Origin: Ferrimonas sp048263965
Lineage (GTDB): Bacteria; Pseudomonadota; Gammaproteobacteria; Enterobacterales; Shewanellaceae
Length of the DNA stretch: 64,000 bases
Direction of reading: 5' to 3'
NCBI RefSeq assembly: GCF_048263965.1
Contig: NZ_JBLXDO010000002.1
Coordinates: 124,001 to 188,000, forward strand
This document shows, in pieces, positions 7,109 through 13,903 of the stretch. Position numbers and translations under genes: made by a program. The notes under the pieces are model-generated. The model did not search any database and had not been told where the DNA came from. It was given only the letters and a program-made list of their open reading frames with translations. The stretch's first letter is position 1. The number at the start of each line of letters is the position of its first letter.

Positions 7109-7136
7109 ATAGAGTCACGACCGGTGACAAAGTTCA
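7109..7136 (-). promoter_or_regulatory. Sigma-E-type promoter of small RNA copy 5
   Basis: Minus strand: TGAACTT (complement of 7130-7136), 16-base spacer ending GTGAC, TCTAT (complement of 7109-7113). Confidence 0.75.
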
Positions 7137-7175
7137 CCCTGAACCAAAAAAATCTTCAGCCCCTGTGCACAACGC

Positions 7176-7724
7176 CTATTTCTGAGGCTGAATCACCACG
7201 AAGCCACCCTGCTCCAGGGAGGCAAACCAGATCCCCTGATGCACCCAGTAGAGGCGGCCGCTGACCCGGACCTGGCTCTTAGGTTCAGGCAGCTGAGACA
7301 CCGTCTGGCCCGGTTTGTATCCAGGCTGGTGCTTTTCCCTGGCACCCAACACCCGGTAACTGCCCGCCCGGGGGGGAGACTCCAGTCGGTAGTTGTCTCC
7401 CTGGCGCCGATAGTACTGTCCATTAATCAGTTCATAGGCGATGCCATCGACGATGATGGTCCGGGCAGCCCTGGGCTTCTTCGGGCGGTCATCATAGTAG
7501 TGTCGCCGGTAATGAGGGCCATGGTAGTAGGAACGAGGGTAGAAGGGGGAGTAGCGATAGTGGTGGCGCCTGTAGTCATAATAGTGACGCGGATAGCCCG
7601 AGCCGTACCCGACCACTACGGAGATGCCGCTCACGGCCGCGGCGCCGTAGTCCCTGGCCTCGGCCGTGCCAGCGAACGCAAACACCAGAGTGGGAATGAT
7701 CCACAGAACAGCGGCAGCCCTCAC
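7176..7724 (-). CDS. Exported His/Tyr/Arg-rich protein of unknown function (DUF6515-like)
   Basis: 182 aa. GTG start at 7722-7724 with a strong AAGGAGGTG upstream. A Sec signal peptide (cleavage near ...GTAEA-RD, about residue 23) is followed by a short glycine-rich stretch, a low-complexity segment packed with Tyr, His and Arg (about residues 45-80), then two short repeats of an SH3-like or DUF6515-like fold, with IIVDGIAYELINGQYYR as the clearest block and a related RVSGRLYWVHQGIWF near the C-terminus. Periplasmic or outer-membrane associated; metal or nucleic-acid binding by the His/Arg region is speculation. It lies between the small-RNA array and copy 6, which may be coincidence or an envelope-stress cluster. 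Confidence 0.75.
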   Translation of the reverse strand: MRAAAVLWIIPTLVFAFAGTAEARDYGAAAVSGISVVVGYGSGYPRHYYDYRRHHYRYSPFYPRSYYHGPHYRRHYYDDRPKKPRAARTIIVDGIAYELINGQYYRRQGDNYRLESPPRAGSYRVLGAREKHQPGYKPGQTVSQLPEPKSQVRVSGRLYWVHQGIWFASLEQGGFVVIQPQK

Positions 7725-7909
7725 TGTCCACCTCCTTCAGTAGCGGGCGCGATGACTTAAGTATACAAACGGCGGGCCAAAGATGCGCGCCCACTGAGTT
7801 CGGGGCCAGAAAGGGCCTGGAGGAAAGAAAATCGCCTAGGAGAAAATTCGTTTAAAACAGCAACTTCAAAAAAAGGAGGAAAAAAAATCAATTTTTTTAC
7901 CCCTTTCTT

Positions 7910-7937
7910 TGAACTTTCTCAGGAATGGCGACTCTGA
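7910..7937 (+). promoter_or_regulatory. Sigma-E-type promoter of small RNA copy 6
   Basis: TGAACTT (7910-7916), 16-base spacer ending GCGAC, TCTGA (7933-7937). This is the closest match to the sigma-E consensus in the group. It lies in the 300-base gap between the 7176-7724 gene and cysQ; the rest of the gap (7725-7909) holds only A and T runs. Confidence 0.78.
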
Positions 7938-7943
7938 CCCTAT

Positions 7944-8020
7944 GTAACAAATTGAACTCAGATTTGTTTCATCATCATCTCCATATTTTTCTGCCACCTC
8001 GATTTGGGGTGGTTTTTTTT
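7944..8020 (+). ncRNA. Sigma-E-type small RNA candidate, copy 6 (plus strand)
   Basis: Predicted transcript of about 77 nt starting near 7944 with GTAACAAATTGAAC. The core at 7967-7983 is TTTCATCATCATCTCCA. The terminator stem CCACCTC/GGGGTGG (7994-8012) has loop GATTT and eight Ts ending at 8020, five bases before the cysQ stop on the other strand. It is on the opposite strand to copies 1-5 but has the same promoter spacing, 5' end, core and terminator layout, so it is a diverged relative, not part of the tandem duplication. Confidence 0.78.
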
Positions 8021-8024
8021 GTCC

Positions 8025-8807
8025 TCAATCCGCCCCTTTGGCCAGAAAATGGGGGTTGAGCAGCGAGGGCTTGGCGTTGTAAAGCAGCTCCCCGCCCTCC
8101 ATCAGCGACAGATCACCGCCGGCCCCCAACAACACCGCATGGGCGGCGGCGATATCCCACTCACTGGTGGGCCCCAGCCTGGGGTAGAGATCGGCCTCCC
8201 CCTGTGCCAGCAAGCACAGCTTGAGAGAGCTGCCCACCGACACCCTTTCCACCTCACCCAACGCCTTGAGCCAGCTGGCCAACTCGGGGGAAGGGTGGGA
8301 GCGGCTGCACACCACCCGGGGAACCGCCCTTTGAGGCTTCGCAGTGATAGCGGTCCTCCGCCCGCCTTCAACCAGCCAGGCCCCCAGCCCGGGACCGCCG
8401 CTGTAGCTTCTGGCCAATGCCGGTGCCACCACCACACCCAAGACCGGACGGCCATGCTCAATAAGCGCGATATTAACGGTAAATTCGCCGTTCTCGGCAA
8501 TAAACTCCTTGGTGCCATCGATGGGGTCCAGCAGCCAGTAACGGCGCCACTGACGCCTCTGCTCCCAGTCAGGCACACCTGACTCCTCCGAGAGAATCGG
8601 CAGCCCCGGAGTCAGGCCACTGAGCCCCTTGACCAATACCCTGTGGCTGGCCAGATCCGCCTCGGTCAGCGGAGTACTGTCCCCCTTATAACGGGTCTGT
8701 GGATTGCCGTAGTGAACCATGGCCGCCTCGCCAGCCTCTAGGGCAATGACTTCCATGGCTTCGAGGAGGGAGAGGCGCTGAGTTCGGGTTAAGCTGTCCA
8801 GATTCAA
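8025..8807 (-). CDS. cysQ: 3'(2'),5'-bisphosphate nucleotidase
   Basis: 260 aa. It removes the 3'-phosphate from PAP, the by-product of PAPS reduction. Inositol-monophosphatase fold motifs: LSEESG, DPIDGTKEF (metal-binding aspartates, about residues 93-101) and EWDIAAAHA near the C-terminus. The start is a TTG at 8805-8807 that overlaps the cysC stop (TTGA); the first ATG, 17 codons later, would cut the first helix that aligns with the start of Escherichia CysQ. It is the last gene of the cysDN-SLC13-cysCQ operon. Confidence 0.93.
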   Translation of the reverse strand: MNLDSLTRTQRLSLLEAMEVIALEAGEAAMVHYGNPQTRYKGDSTPLTEADLASHRVLVKGLSGLTPGLPILSEESGVPDWEQRRQWRRYWLLDPIDGTKEFIAENGEFTVNIALIEHGRPVLGVVVAPALARSYSGGPGLGAWLVEGGRRTAITAKPQRAVPRVVCSRSHPSPELASWLKALGEVERVSVGSSLKLCLLAQGEADLYPRLGPTSEWDIAAAHAVLLGAGGDLSLMEGGELLYNAKPSLLNPHFLAKGAD

Positions 8808-9403
8808 GGGGTAAGCACTCCGTGGCGTTTTAGGTAATCCACTATCTTGTCCACCGCCTGCTCGGTGTCAAGCCGGTCGGTCTGAATGTGGATCTCCGGG
8901 CTCTGGGGCGGCTGATAGTCTGAGTCGATGCCGGTGAAGTTGCGAATCTCTCCCGCCCTGGCTCGGCGATACAAGCCCTTGGGATCCCGCTGCTCACACA
9001 CCTCCAGGGGGGCATCGACAAACACCTCGATAAACTGGCCCGGAGCCAGGGCGTCCCGGACTCGCTGCCTGTCCTCGCGGAAGGGAGAGATAAATGCGCT
9101 CAGGCACAGGGTACCGGAGGCCACAAACAGTTTGCCCACCTCGCCGATACGCCGAATGTTCTCCACCCTGTCCTGGTCACTGAAGCCCAGGTCACCGTTG
9201 AGGCCGAGACGGACATTGTCGCCATCGAGCAGATAGCTGTGCACCTTTTGGGTCACCAACCTCTGCTCAAGGGCGTTGGCCAGGGTGGACTTGCCGGAGC
9301 CGCTAAGCCCGGTGAACCACAGCAGTGCACTGCCATGCCCCTTGAGCCGGCGGCGCTGCTCCGGGCTGACCGTATGGCTGTGCCAGGTTAGATTCTCTGT
9401 CAT
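8804..9403 (-). CDS. cysC: Adenylylsulfate (APS) kinase
   Basis: 199 aa. It phosphorylates APS to PAPS with ATP. The P-loop GLSGSGKST is at about residues 32-40, followed by DGDNVRLGLNGDLGFS, the APS-binding region. Full length compared with the family (about 200). It overlaps cysQ by four bases and sits 7 bases after the SLC13 gene, so all are one transcript. The P-loop lysine and serine are intact. Confidence 0.95.
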   Translation of the reverse strand: MTENLTWHSHTVSPEQRRRLKGHGSALLWFTGLSGSGKSTLANALEQRLVTQKVHSYLLDGDNVRLGLNGDLGFSDQDRVENIRRIGEVGKLFVASGTLCLSAFISPFREDRQRVRDALAPGQFIEVFVDAPLEVCEQRDPKGLYRRARAGEIRNFTGIDSDYQPPQSPEIHIQTDRLDTEQAVDKIVDYLKRHGVLTP

Positions 9404-9410
9404 TGTTACC

Positions 9411-11129
9411 TCAAAACGGAAAGAAACGGGGGATCAGGTAGAGCACCACCAGGCTGTACAGCAACGACAGGGGCACCCCTAGCGTCAGGTAGTCCTTGAA
9501 CCGGTACTGCCCCAGGCTCATCACCATCAGGTTGGTCTGATAACTGAAAGGGCTGATAAAGCTGGCGCTGGCGCCATAGGCCACCGCCATCACAAAGGGC
9601 ATGGCACTGCTGCCAAAGGCCTCCGCCAGCCCCAGGGCCAGAGGCAGGCTCAGGGCCGCCGCGGCGTTGTTGGTCATCACCTCGGTCAGCAGCAGGGCCA
9701 CCAGGTAGACGCCGACAAAGGCCACCACCACCCCCTGGCCATTGAACAGCAGGTGAAGCTGCTCCGAGGCGATCAGCGCCAGCCCGGACTGGGCCACACT
9801 GTCTGCCATCGCCAGGGCACCGGTGATGATCAGCCAGATCTCGAAGGGAAAGCGGGTCCGAACCTCCTGGGCCGACAGGATCCCACCGGAGAGCATCACC
9901 AGCAGCAGCAGGGCCAGTGCCGCCACCAGCTCTACCAGGCCAAGGGCACTCAGGGTCAGGGCGGTAACGAAACCGCCAATGGCCAGCCACTCCTGAAACA
10001 GGGTCAGTTGGGTCTGCAGCTGGGTGTCCCCCACCACGAAGAAGTGACGGGGTGAGGGCACAAAATCCGCCCCGGTGGACAACACCAGCACATCTCCGGC
10101 TTCGATGGGGATCTGCCCCAGTTTGCCAGACAGGCGGGCACCGCGGCGTCGCATCGCCACCACGGCGGCATCGAAGCGTCCGCGGAACTCCGCTGACTTG
10201 AGCGTCTGGCCGATGATGCTGGAGGTGGGGCTGACAATCACCTCGGTCAGCTGTCTGTCCAGGGGGGCCTGTCCCTCGGCAAACAGGGTCAAACCTCGAA
10301 ACTGGGAAAGCAGGGTCACCCGGCTGACATCTCCACAGAACACCAGCTTATCCCCCTCCTCCAGCCTGGTGTCTGGCGACACCGGCGAGATCACCTGGTG
10401 CTGGCGCACCACCTCAGCCAGATAGAACCGCTCCAGTGCCCGCAATCCGTTCTCCTGAACCGTGCGTCCCGCCAGGGGGCTGCCCGGTTGCAGCTTGGCC
10501 TCGATAAAGTAGGGGTCCTCCTCCTCGGTATGGCTGGCGTTATGGGGCAGCAGCGGCGACAACAGCAGTATCAACCCCAACCCGGCAACGGCCGCCCCCA
10601 GACCCACGGGCAGAAAATCGAACATCGCCAGTCCGGGCTTGCCCGCCTCCAGCAGAAAGCTGTTAACAATCAGGTTGGTGGAGGTGCCCACCAGGGTCAG
10701 CGTCCCCCCAAGGATGGCGGCGTAGGAGAGGGGCAGCAGCAGACGCGAAGGCAGATGATCGGCATTTGCCTTCACCCGCCCCATCAAGGCCGCTACCACC
10801 GCCGTGTTGTTGAGAAACGCCGACGCAGCCATGGTGCCACTGCCCATCCTCAGCAGGGTACTGCGGTAGGAGCTGCGGAACAGCCGGCCACTGAGCCAGC
10901 TCAGCAGCCGGGTCTTCTCCACACCGGCCGACGCCAGGATCAGCAGCAGCAGGCTGATCACCCCCGGGTTCGCCGCCAGGTTCAGCAGCCTGTCCATCTG
11001 CAACTGCCCCAGCATCACCAGGGCGATGGCGCCGCCGGAAAACAGCAGCACCGGTCTCAGGCGGGTAAACACCAGCCCGAGAAACAGTGAGGCCGCCAGG
11101 GCCAGGAGTTGGCCGTGAACCGCGGTCAT
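9411..11129 (-). CDS. SLC13-family sulfate permease with central TrkA-C domains
   Basis: 572 aa. Two halves of about six membrane segments each flank a soluble insert (about residues 205-370) with two TrkA-C (RCK-C) domains: GSPLAGRTVQ...LEEGDKLVFCGD and SSIIGQTLKSAEF...IEAGDVLVLSTG. The DASS fingerprints LNNTAVVAALMG, VGTSTNLIVNSF and TNNAAAALSLP are present. Located between cysN and cysC, it most probably imports sulfate for the surrounding activation genes, replacing an ABC sulfate importer; this order is common in marine gammaproteobacteria. Its ATG overlaps the cysN stop. Note that the protein at 1-686 is a different branch of the same superfamily without, as far as visible, the insert. 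Confidence 0.92.
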   Translation of the reverse strand: MTAVHGQLLALAASLFLGLVFTRLRPVLLFSGGAIALVMLGQLQMDRLLNLAANPGVISLLLLILASAGVEKTRLLSWLSGRLFRSSYRSTLLRMGSGTMAASAFLNNTAVVAALMGRVKANADHLPSRLLLPLSYAAILGGTLTLVGTSTNLIVNSFLLEAGKPGLAMFDFLPVGLGAAVAGLGLILLLSPLLPHNASHTEEEDPYFIEAKLQPGSPLAGRTVQENGLRALERFYLAEVVRQHQVISPVSPDTRLEEGDKLVFCGDVSRVTLLSQFRGLTLFAEGQAPLDRQLTEVIVSPTSSIIGQTLKSAEFRGRFDAAVVAMRRRGARLSGKLGQIPIEAGDVLVLSTGADFVPSPRHFFVVGDTQLQTQLTLFQEWLAIGGFVTALTLSALGLVELVAALALLLLVMLSGGILSAQEVRTRFPFEIWLIITGALAMADSVAQSGLALIASEQLHLLFNGQGVVVAFVGVYLVALLLTEVMTNNAAAALSLPLALGLAEAFGSSAMPFVMAVAYGASASFISPFSYQTNLMVMSLGQYRFKDYLTLGVPLSLLYSLVVLYLIPRFFPF

Positions 11130-12559
11130 CAGTTGGACCCGCCTCCGGTCAACTTGCTGAGATCCCTGGCATCCCAGTGGGGGAAGTGCTTACGGATCAG
11201 CGCATTGAGCTCAAGCTCAAACTGAGAGTAATCCTGCCTTGACGCAGCACCGGTCTCGGCGGCTTCCTGGACCATGCCCGCCGCGACGGTGCCATTGGTC
11301 ACCGGATCGATCAGGATAAAGGCGCCGGTGTCCCGCAGTTGTGCGTAGCTGTCCACGGGCAGAGGCCTGTCCGTCTGCAGAACCACCTGGCCAATGTCAT
11401 TGAGCCCCAGGGTCTCGCTCTGAAGGGCTTCCCAACTGCGGATGTCGATGCGATGTTCCACCTTGCTGACCCGGGCACGGGCCGAACTGGTGGCCAGTTT
11501 GATGCGGTACTCTCTGCCCGGCTCCAGGGGCGTATCGGCCATCCACACCAGTTTGGAGCGCAAGCCCTGACTCAGGGCAACAGACTCGTCGTCCGCCACC
11601 AGCCAGTCGCCGCGGCTGACATCAATCTCTCTGTCCAGGGTCACGGTAACCGCCTGTCCGGCCACCGCAGAGCTCAGCTCTTTGCCAAACTGATGAATGC
11701 CCGCCACCTTGGCCGGGGTGCCGGAGGGCAGCACTTTCACCCCCTGCCCCACACTCAGGGAGCCCGAGGCCAGGGTGCCGGCAAAACCACGAAAATCCAG
11801 GTTGGGCCTGACCACCAGTTGCACCGGCAGGCGCAAAGCCTGGTCGGCGGCGCGATCCGCACCTGGTGCCTGCTCCAACAGGTCCAACAGGCTGGGTCCC
11901 TGATACCAGGGCATCTGCGGGGAGAGCTGGGCGACGTTGTCCCCCTCCAGGGCGGAGATGGGCAGATAGTGAATGGTCTCCAGGTTCAGCTCCTGGGCCA
12001 TCTGGGCATACTGGGTCTGAATCGACTCAAACACCGACTGGTCATAATCCTTGAGATCCATCTTGTTGATGGCCACCACCACCTGGCGAATCCCCAGCAG
12101 GGAGACCAGGAAACTGTGGCGACGGGTCTGCTCCAGCACCCCATAACGGGCGTCAACCAGGATAATGGCCAGATCGGCGGTGGAAGCGCCGGTGGCCATG
12201 TTGCGGGTGTACTGCTCATGGCCCGGGGTGTCGGCGATGATGAACTTGCGCTTGTCGGTAGAAAAGTAGCGGTAGGCCACATCGATGGTGATCCCCTGCT
12301 CTCGTTCCGCCTGAAGGCCATCCACCAGCAGGGCCAGATCCGGCCGCTCTCCCGTGGTGCCCTGGGTACGGCTCTGCTCATTGACCGCTTCCAACTGGTC
12401 GTCATACAGCGCCTTAGTATCGTGCAGCAGACGACCGATGAGGGTGCTCTTACCGTCGTCCACGCTGCCGCAGGTAATAAAACGCAGCAGCGCCTTGCTT
12501 TCGTGCTGTTTGAGGTACTGCTCCACTCGGAGCGCCACCGGGGTTGGGTTGTTGGTCAT
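11129..12559 (-). CDS. cysN: Sulfate adenylyltransferase subunit 1 (GTPase)
   Basis: 476 aa. The regulatory GTPase of ATP sulfurylase couples GTP hydrolysis to APS formation by CysD. EF-Tu-like motifs: GSVDDGKSTLIGRLLHD (G1, about residues 31-47), DTPGHEQYTRNMATG (G3) and NKMDL (G4), followed by two beta-barrel domains. AAAGGAG lies 7 bases before the ATG. 17 bases separate it from cysD. There is no C-terminal fusion to CysC, consistent with a separate cysC downstream. Confidence 0.96.
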   Translation of the reverse strand: MTNNPTPVALRVEQYLKQHESKALLRFITCGSVDDGKSTLIGRLLHDTKALYDDQLEAVNEQSRTQGTTGERPDLALLVDGLQAEREQGITIDVAYRYFSTDKRKFIIADTPGHEQYTRNMATGASTADLAIILVDARYGVLEQTRRHSFLVSLLGIRQVVVAINKMDLKDYDQSVFESIQTQYAQMAQELNLETIHYLPISALEGDNVAQLSPQMPWYQGPSLLDLLEQAPGADRAADQALRLPVQLVVRPNLDFRGFAGTLASGSLSVGQGVKVLPSGTPAKVAGIHQFGKELSSAVAGQAVTVTLDREIDVSRGDWLVADDESVALSQGLRSKLVWMADTPLEPGREYRIKLATSSARARVSKVEHRIDIRSWEALQSETLGLNDIGQVVLQTDRPLPVDSYAQLRDTGAFILIDPVTNGTVAAGMVQEAAETGAASRQDYSQFELELNALIRKHFPHWDARDLSKLTGGGSN

Positions 12560-12576
12560 GGTGCTCTCCTTTGGAC

Positions 12577-13482
12577 CTAGAAATAACCTTCGATCTTCTT
12601 CTTCTCCATCGACCCGGCGGAATCCCGGTCGATCACCCGGCCCTGGCGCTCCGAGGTGGTGGCCAGCAGCATCTCTTCAATGATCCCCGGCAGGGTGTCG
12701 GCCTCAGATTCGATGGCGCCGGTCAGGGGATAGCACCCCAGGGTGCGGAAGCGAACGCTGCGCATCTGCGGCGCTTCACCGGGCTCCAGAGGCATGCGCT
12801 CGTCATCCACCATGATCAGGCTGCCGTCGCGCTCCACCACAGGACGCGGCTGCGCCAGGTAGAGGGGAACAATCTCTATCTGTTCGCGGTAGATGTACTG
12901 CCAGATATCCAACTCGGTCCAGTTGGAGAGCGGGAACACCCGAATGCTCTCCCCTGGGTGCACCCGGGCGTTGTAGAGGTTCCACAGCTCGGGGCGTTGA
13001 TTCTTGGGATCCCAGCGATGGTTGCTGTCACGGAAGGAGTAGACCCGCTCCTTGGCCCTGGAGGCCTCCTCATCGCGGCGGGCGCCACCAAAGGCCGCAT
13101 CAAACCCGTAGTGATCCAGGGCCTGGCGCAGACCCTGGGTTTTCATGATGTCGGTATGCAGGGCACTGCCATGAACAAAGGGGCTGATCCCCATGGCCAG
13201 GCCCTCCGGGTTCTTATGCACCAGCAGCTCAAAATCGTGCTCCCTGGCCATGCGATCGCGAAACTCGATCATCTCCCTGAACTTCCAGGTGGTGTCCACA
13301 TGCAACAGGGGGAAGGGGATCTTGCCCGGATAGAACGCCTTTCGCGCCAGGTGGAGCAGTACCGAGGAATCCTTACCGACGGAGTAGAGCATTACCGGCT
13401 TCTCAAACTCCGCCGCCACCTCGCGGAAGATGTGGATGCTCTCTGCCTCGAGGCGATCCAGATGGGTCAGGGTAGGGGACAT
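12577..13482 (-). CDS. cysD: Sulfate adenylyltransferase subunit 2
   Basis: 301 aa. Catalytic subunit of ATP sulfurylase, making APS from ATP and sulfate. The PP-loop is SVGKDSSVLLHLARKAF (about residues 34-50). FGGARRDEEASRAKERVYSFR is the ATP/sulfate site and ends in the conserved C-terminal GSMEKKKIEGYF. First gene of the operon. Regulation by CysB is expected from the pathway but no site was identified. A short triple repeat of TCTAAGTCAG lies directly upstream. Confidence 0.96.
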   Translation of the reverse strand: MSPTLTHLDRLEAESIHIFREVAAEFEKPVMLYSVGKDSSVLLHLARKAFYPGKIPFPLLHVDTTWKFREMIEFRDRMAREHDFELLVHKNPEGLAMGISPFVHGSALHTDIMKTQGLRQALDHYGFDAAFGGARRDEEASRAKERVYSFRDSNHRWDPKNQRPELWNLYNARVHPGESIRVFPLSNWTELDIWQYIYREQIEIVPLYLAQPRPVVERDGSLIMVDDERMPLEPGEAPQMRSVRFRTLGCYPLTGAIESEADTLPGIIEEMLLATTSERQGRVIDRDSAGSMEKKKIEGYF

Positions 13483-13903
13483 CCTGTGATCCTAAGTCAG
13501 TCTAAGTCAGCGTCTAAGTGAACGTCAGATCAGCGTTAACAACAATTCAACTTGGCACTTTCATATAACCCAAAGGAATCAATTTTGATTTTTTGTGATC
13601 ATTTGGAAATATGAGACGACGACATCAGTAAGGAGGTGACCTCTCATTTCATCGAGATGGAGCCGATGGCTGCCTCACCATGACAGCCGCACCACCGCGG
13701 AGCAAAAATCCTGGTCAGCTCAGTTCTACCAGAAGGCGCTCAACCACAAGAAACCTGGGGTAAACCAGACTGAAACTGAACAAACCGCCTGATCCCTGAG
13801 CGGTTATTCCTATTCGGCCGAAAACAGGGATTGAAGGCTATTAACCCTCTGTGGGGTCGATGGTAAGATGGTTGATTCACTCTGTGACCCGGCTTGATTA
13901 TTG
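13483..13903. other. Divergent control region of cysD and the SNF2-family helicase gene
   Basis: It holds a slippage-type repeat, three partial copies of TCTAAGTCAG at about 13491-13520, and an AATCAATTTTGATT inverted repeat at about 13577-13590 that could be part of the cysD promoter. It also holds a possible 48-codon ORF (separate entry). No RNA structure with a U tail was seen. Confidence 0.5.
13646..13792 (+). CDS. Possible 48-aa ORF with an ATT start
   Basis: A frame bounded by TGA at 13637-13639 and TGA at 13790-13792 has no ATG, GTG or TTG. An ATT at 13646 sits 8 bases after a full Shine-Dalgarno match TAAGGAGGTGA (13629-13639). The product would be basic and Trp-containing (SRWSRWLPHHDSRTTAEQKS, then WSAQFYQKALNHKKPGV...). 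I do not recognise it. The ribosome-binding site can also fold onto the following CCTC (GAGG-TGA-CCTC). ATT starts are very rare (infC, pcnB), so this is a weak call. Confidence 0.28.
   Translation: MSSRWSRWLPHHDSRTTAEQKSWSAQFYQKALNHKKPGVNQTETEQTA

Larger units (their letters stand above)
6566..7136 (-). repeat. Tandem array of four small-RNA units (copies 2-5)
   Basis: Four imperfect direct repeats start at 6566, 6717, 6883 and 7035 (steps of 151, 166 and 152 bases). Each has, read on the minus strand, an ECF-type promoter, about 45 conserved transcribed bases, a GC hairpin and a T run. Between units, about 45-60 bases are unrelated in sequence, so conservation is confined to promoter and transcript. 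Copies 2 and 5 are near-identical in the 5' half, and copies 3 and 4 form a second pair. Confidence 0.9.

Noticed and set aside
6566..7136. CRISPR-like array
   Set aside because: Only four units, repeat period of 151-166 bases, repeats diverged and about 100 bases long, no cas genes.
6611..7175. Plus-strand mini-ORFs in each repeat (AGGGAG ATG ATG AAA ...), which look like four leader peptides
   Set aside because: The frames are not conserved after the first ten codons, the corresponding frame in copy 6 stops after a few codons, spacing from AGGGAG to ATG is zero, and the A runs precede the hairpin. The minus-strand reading (promoter, RNA, hairpin, T run) explains every conserved base. AGGGAGATGATGAAA is better seen as the complement of an anti-RBS seed.
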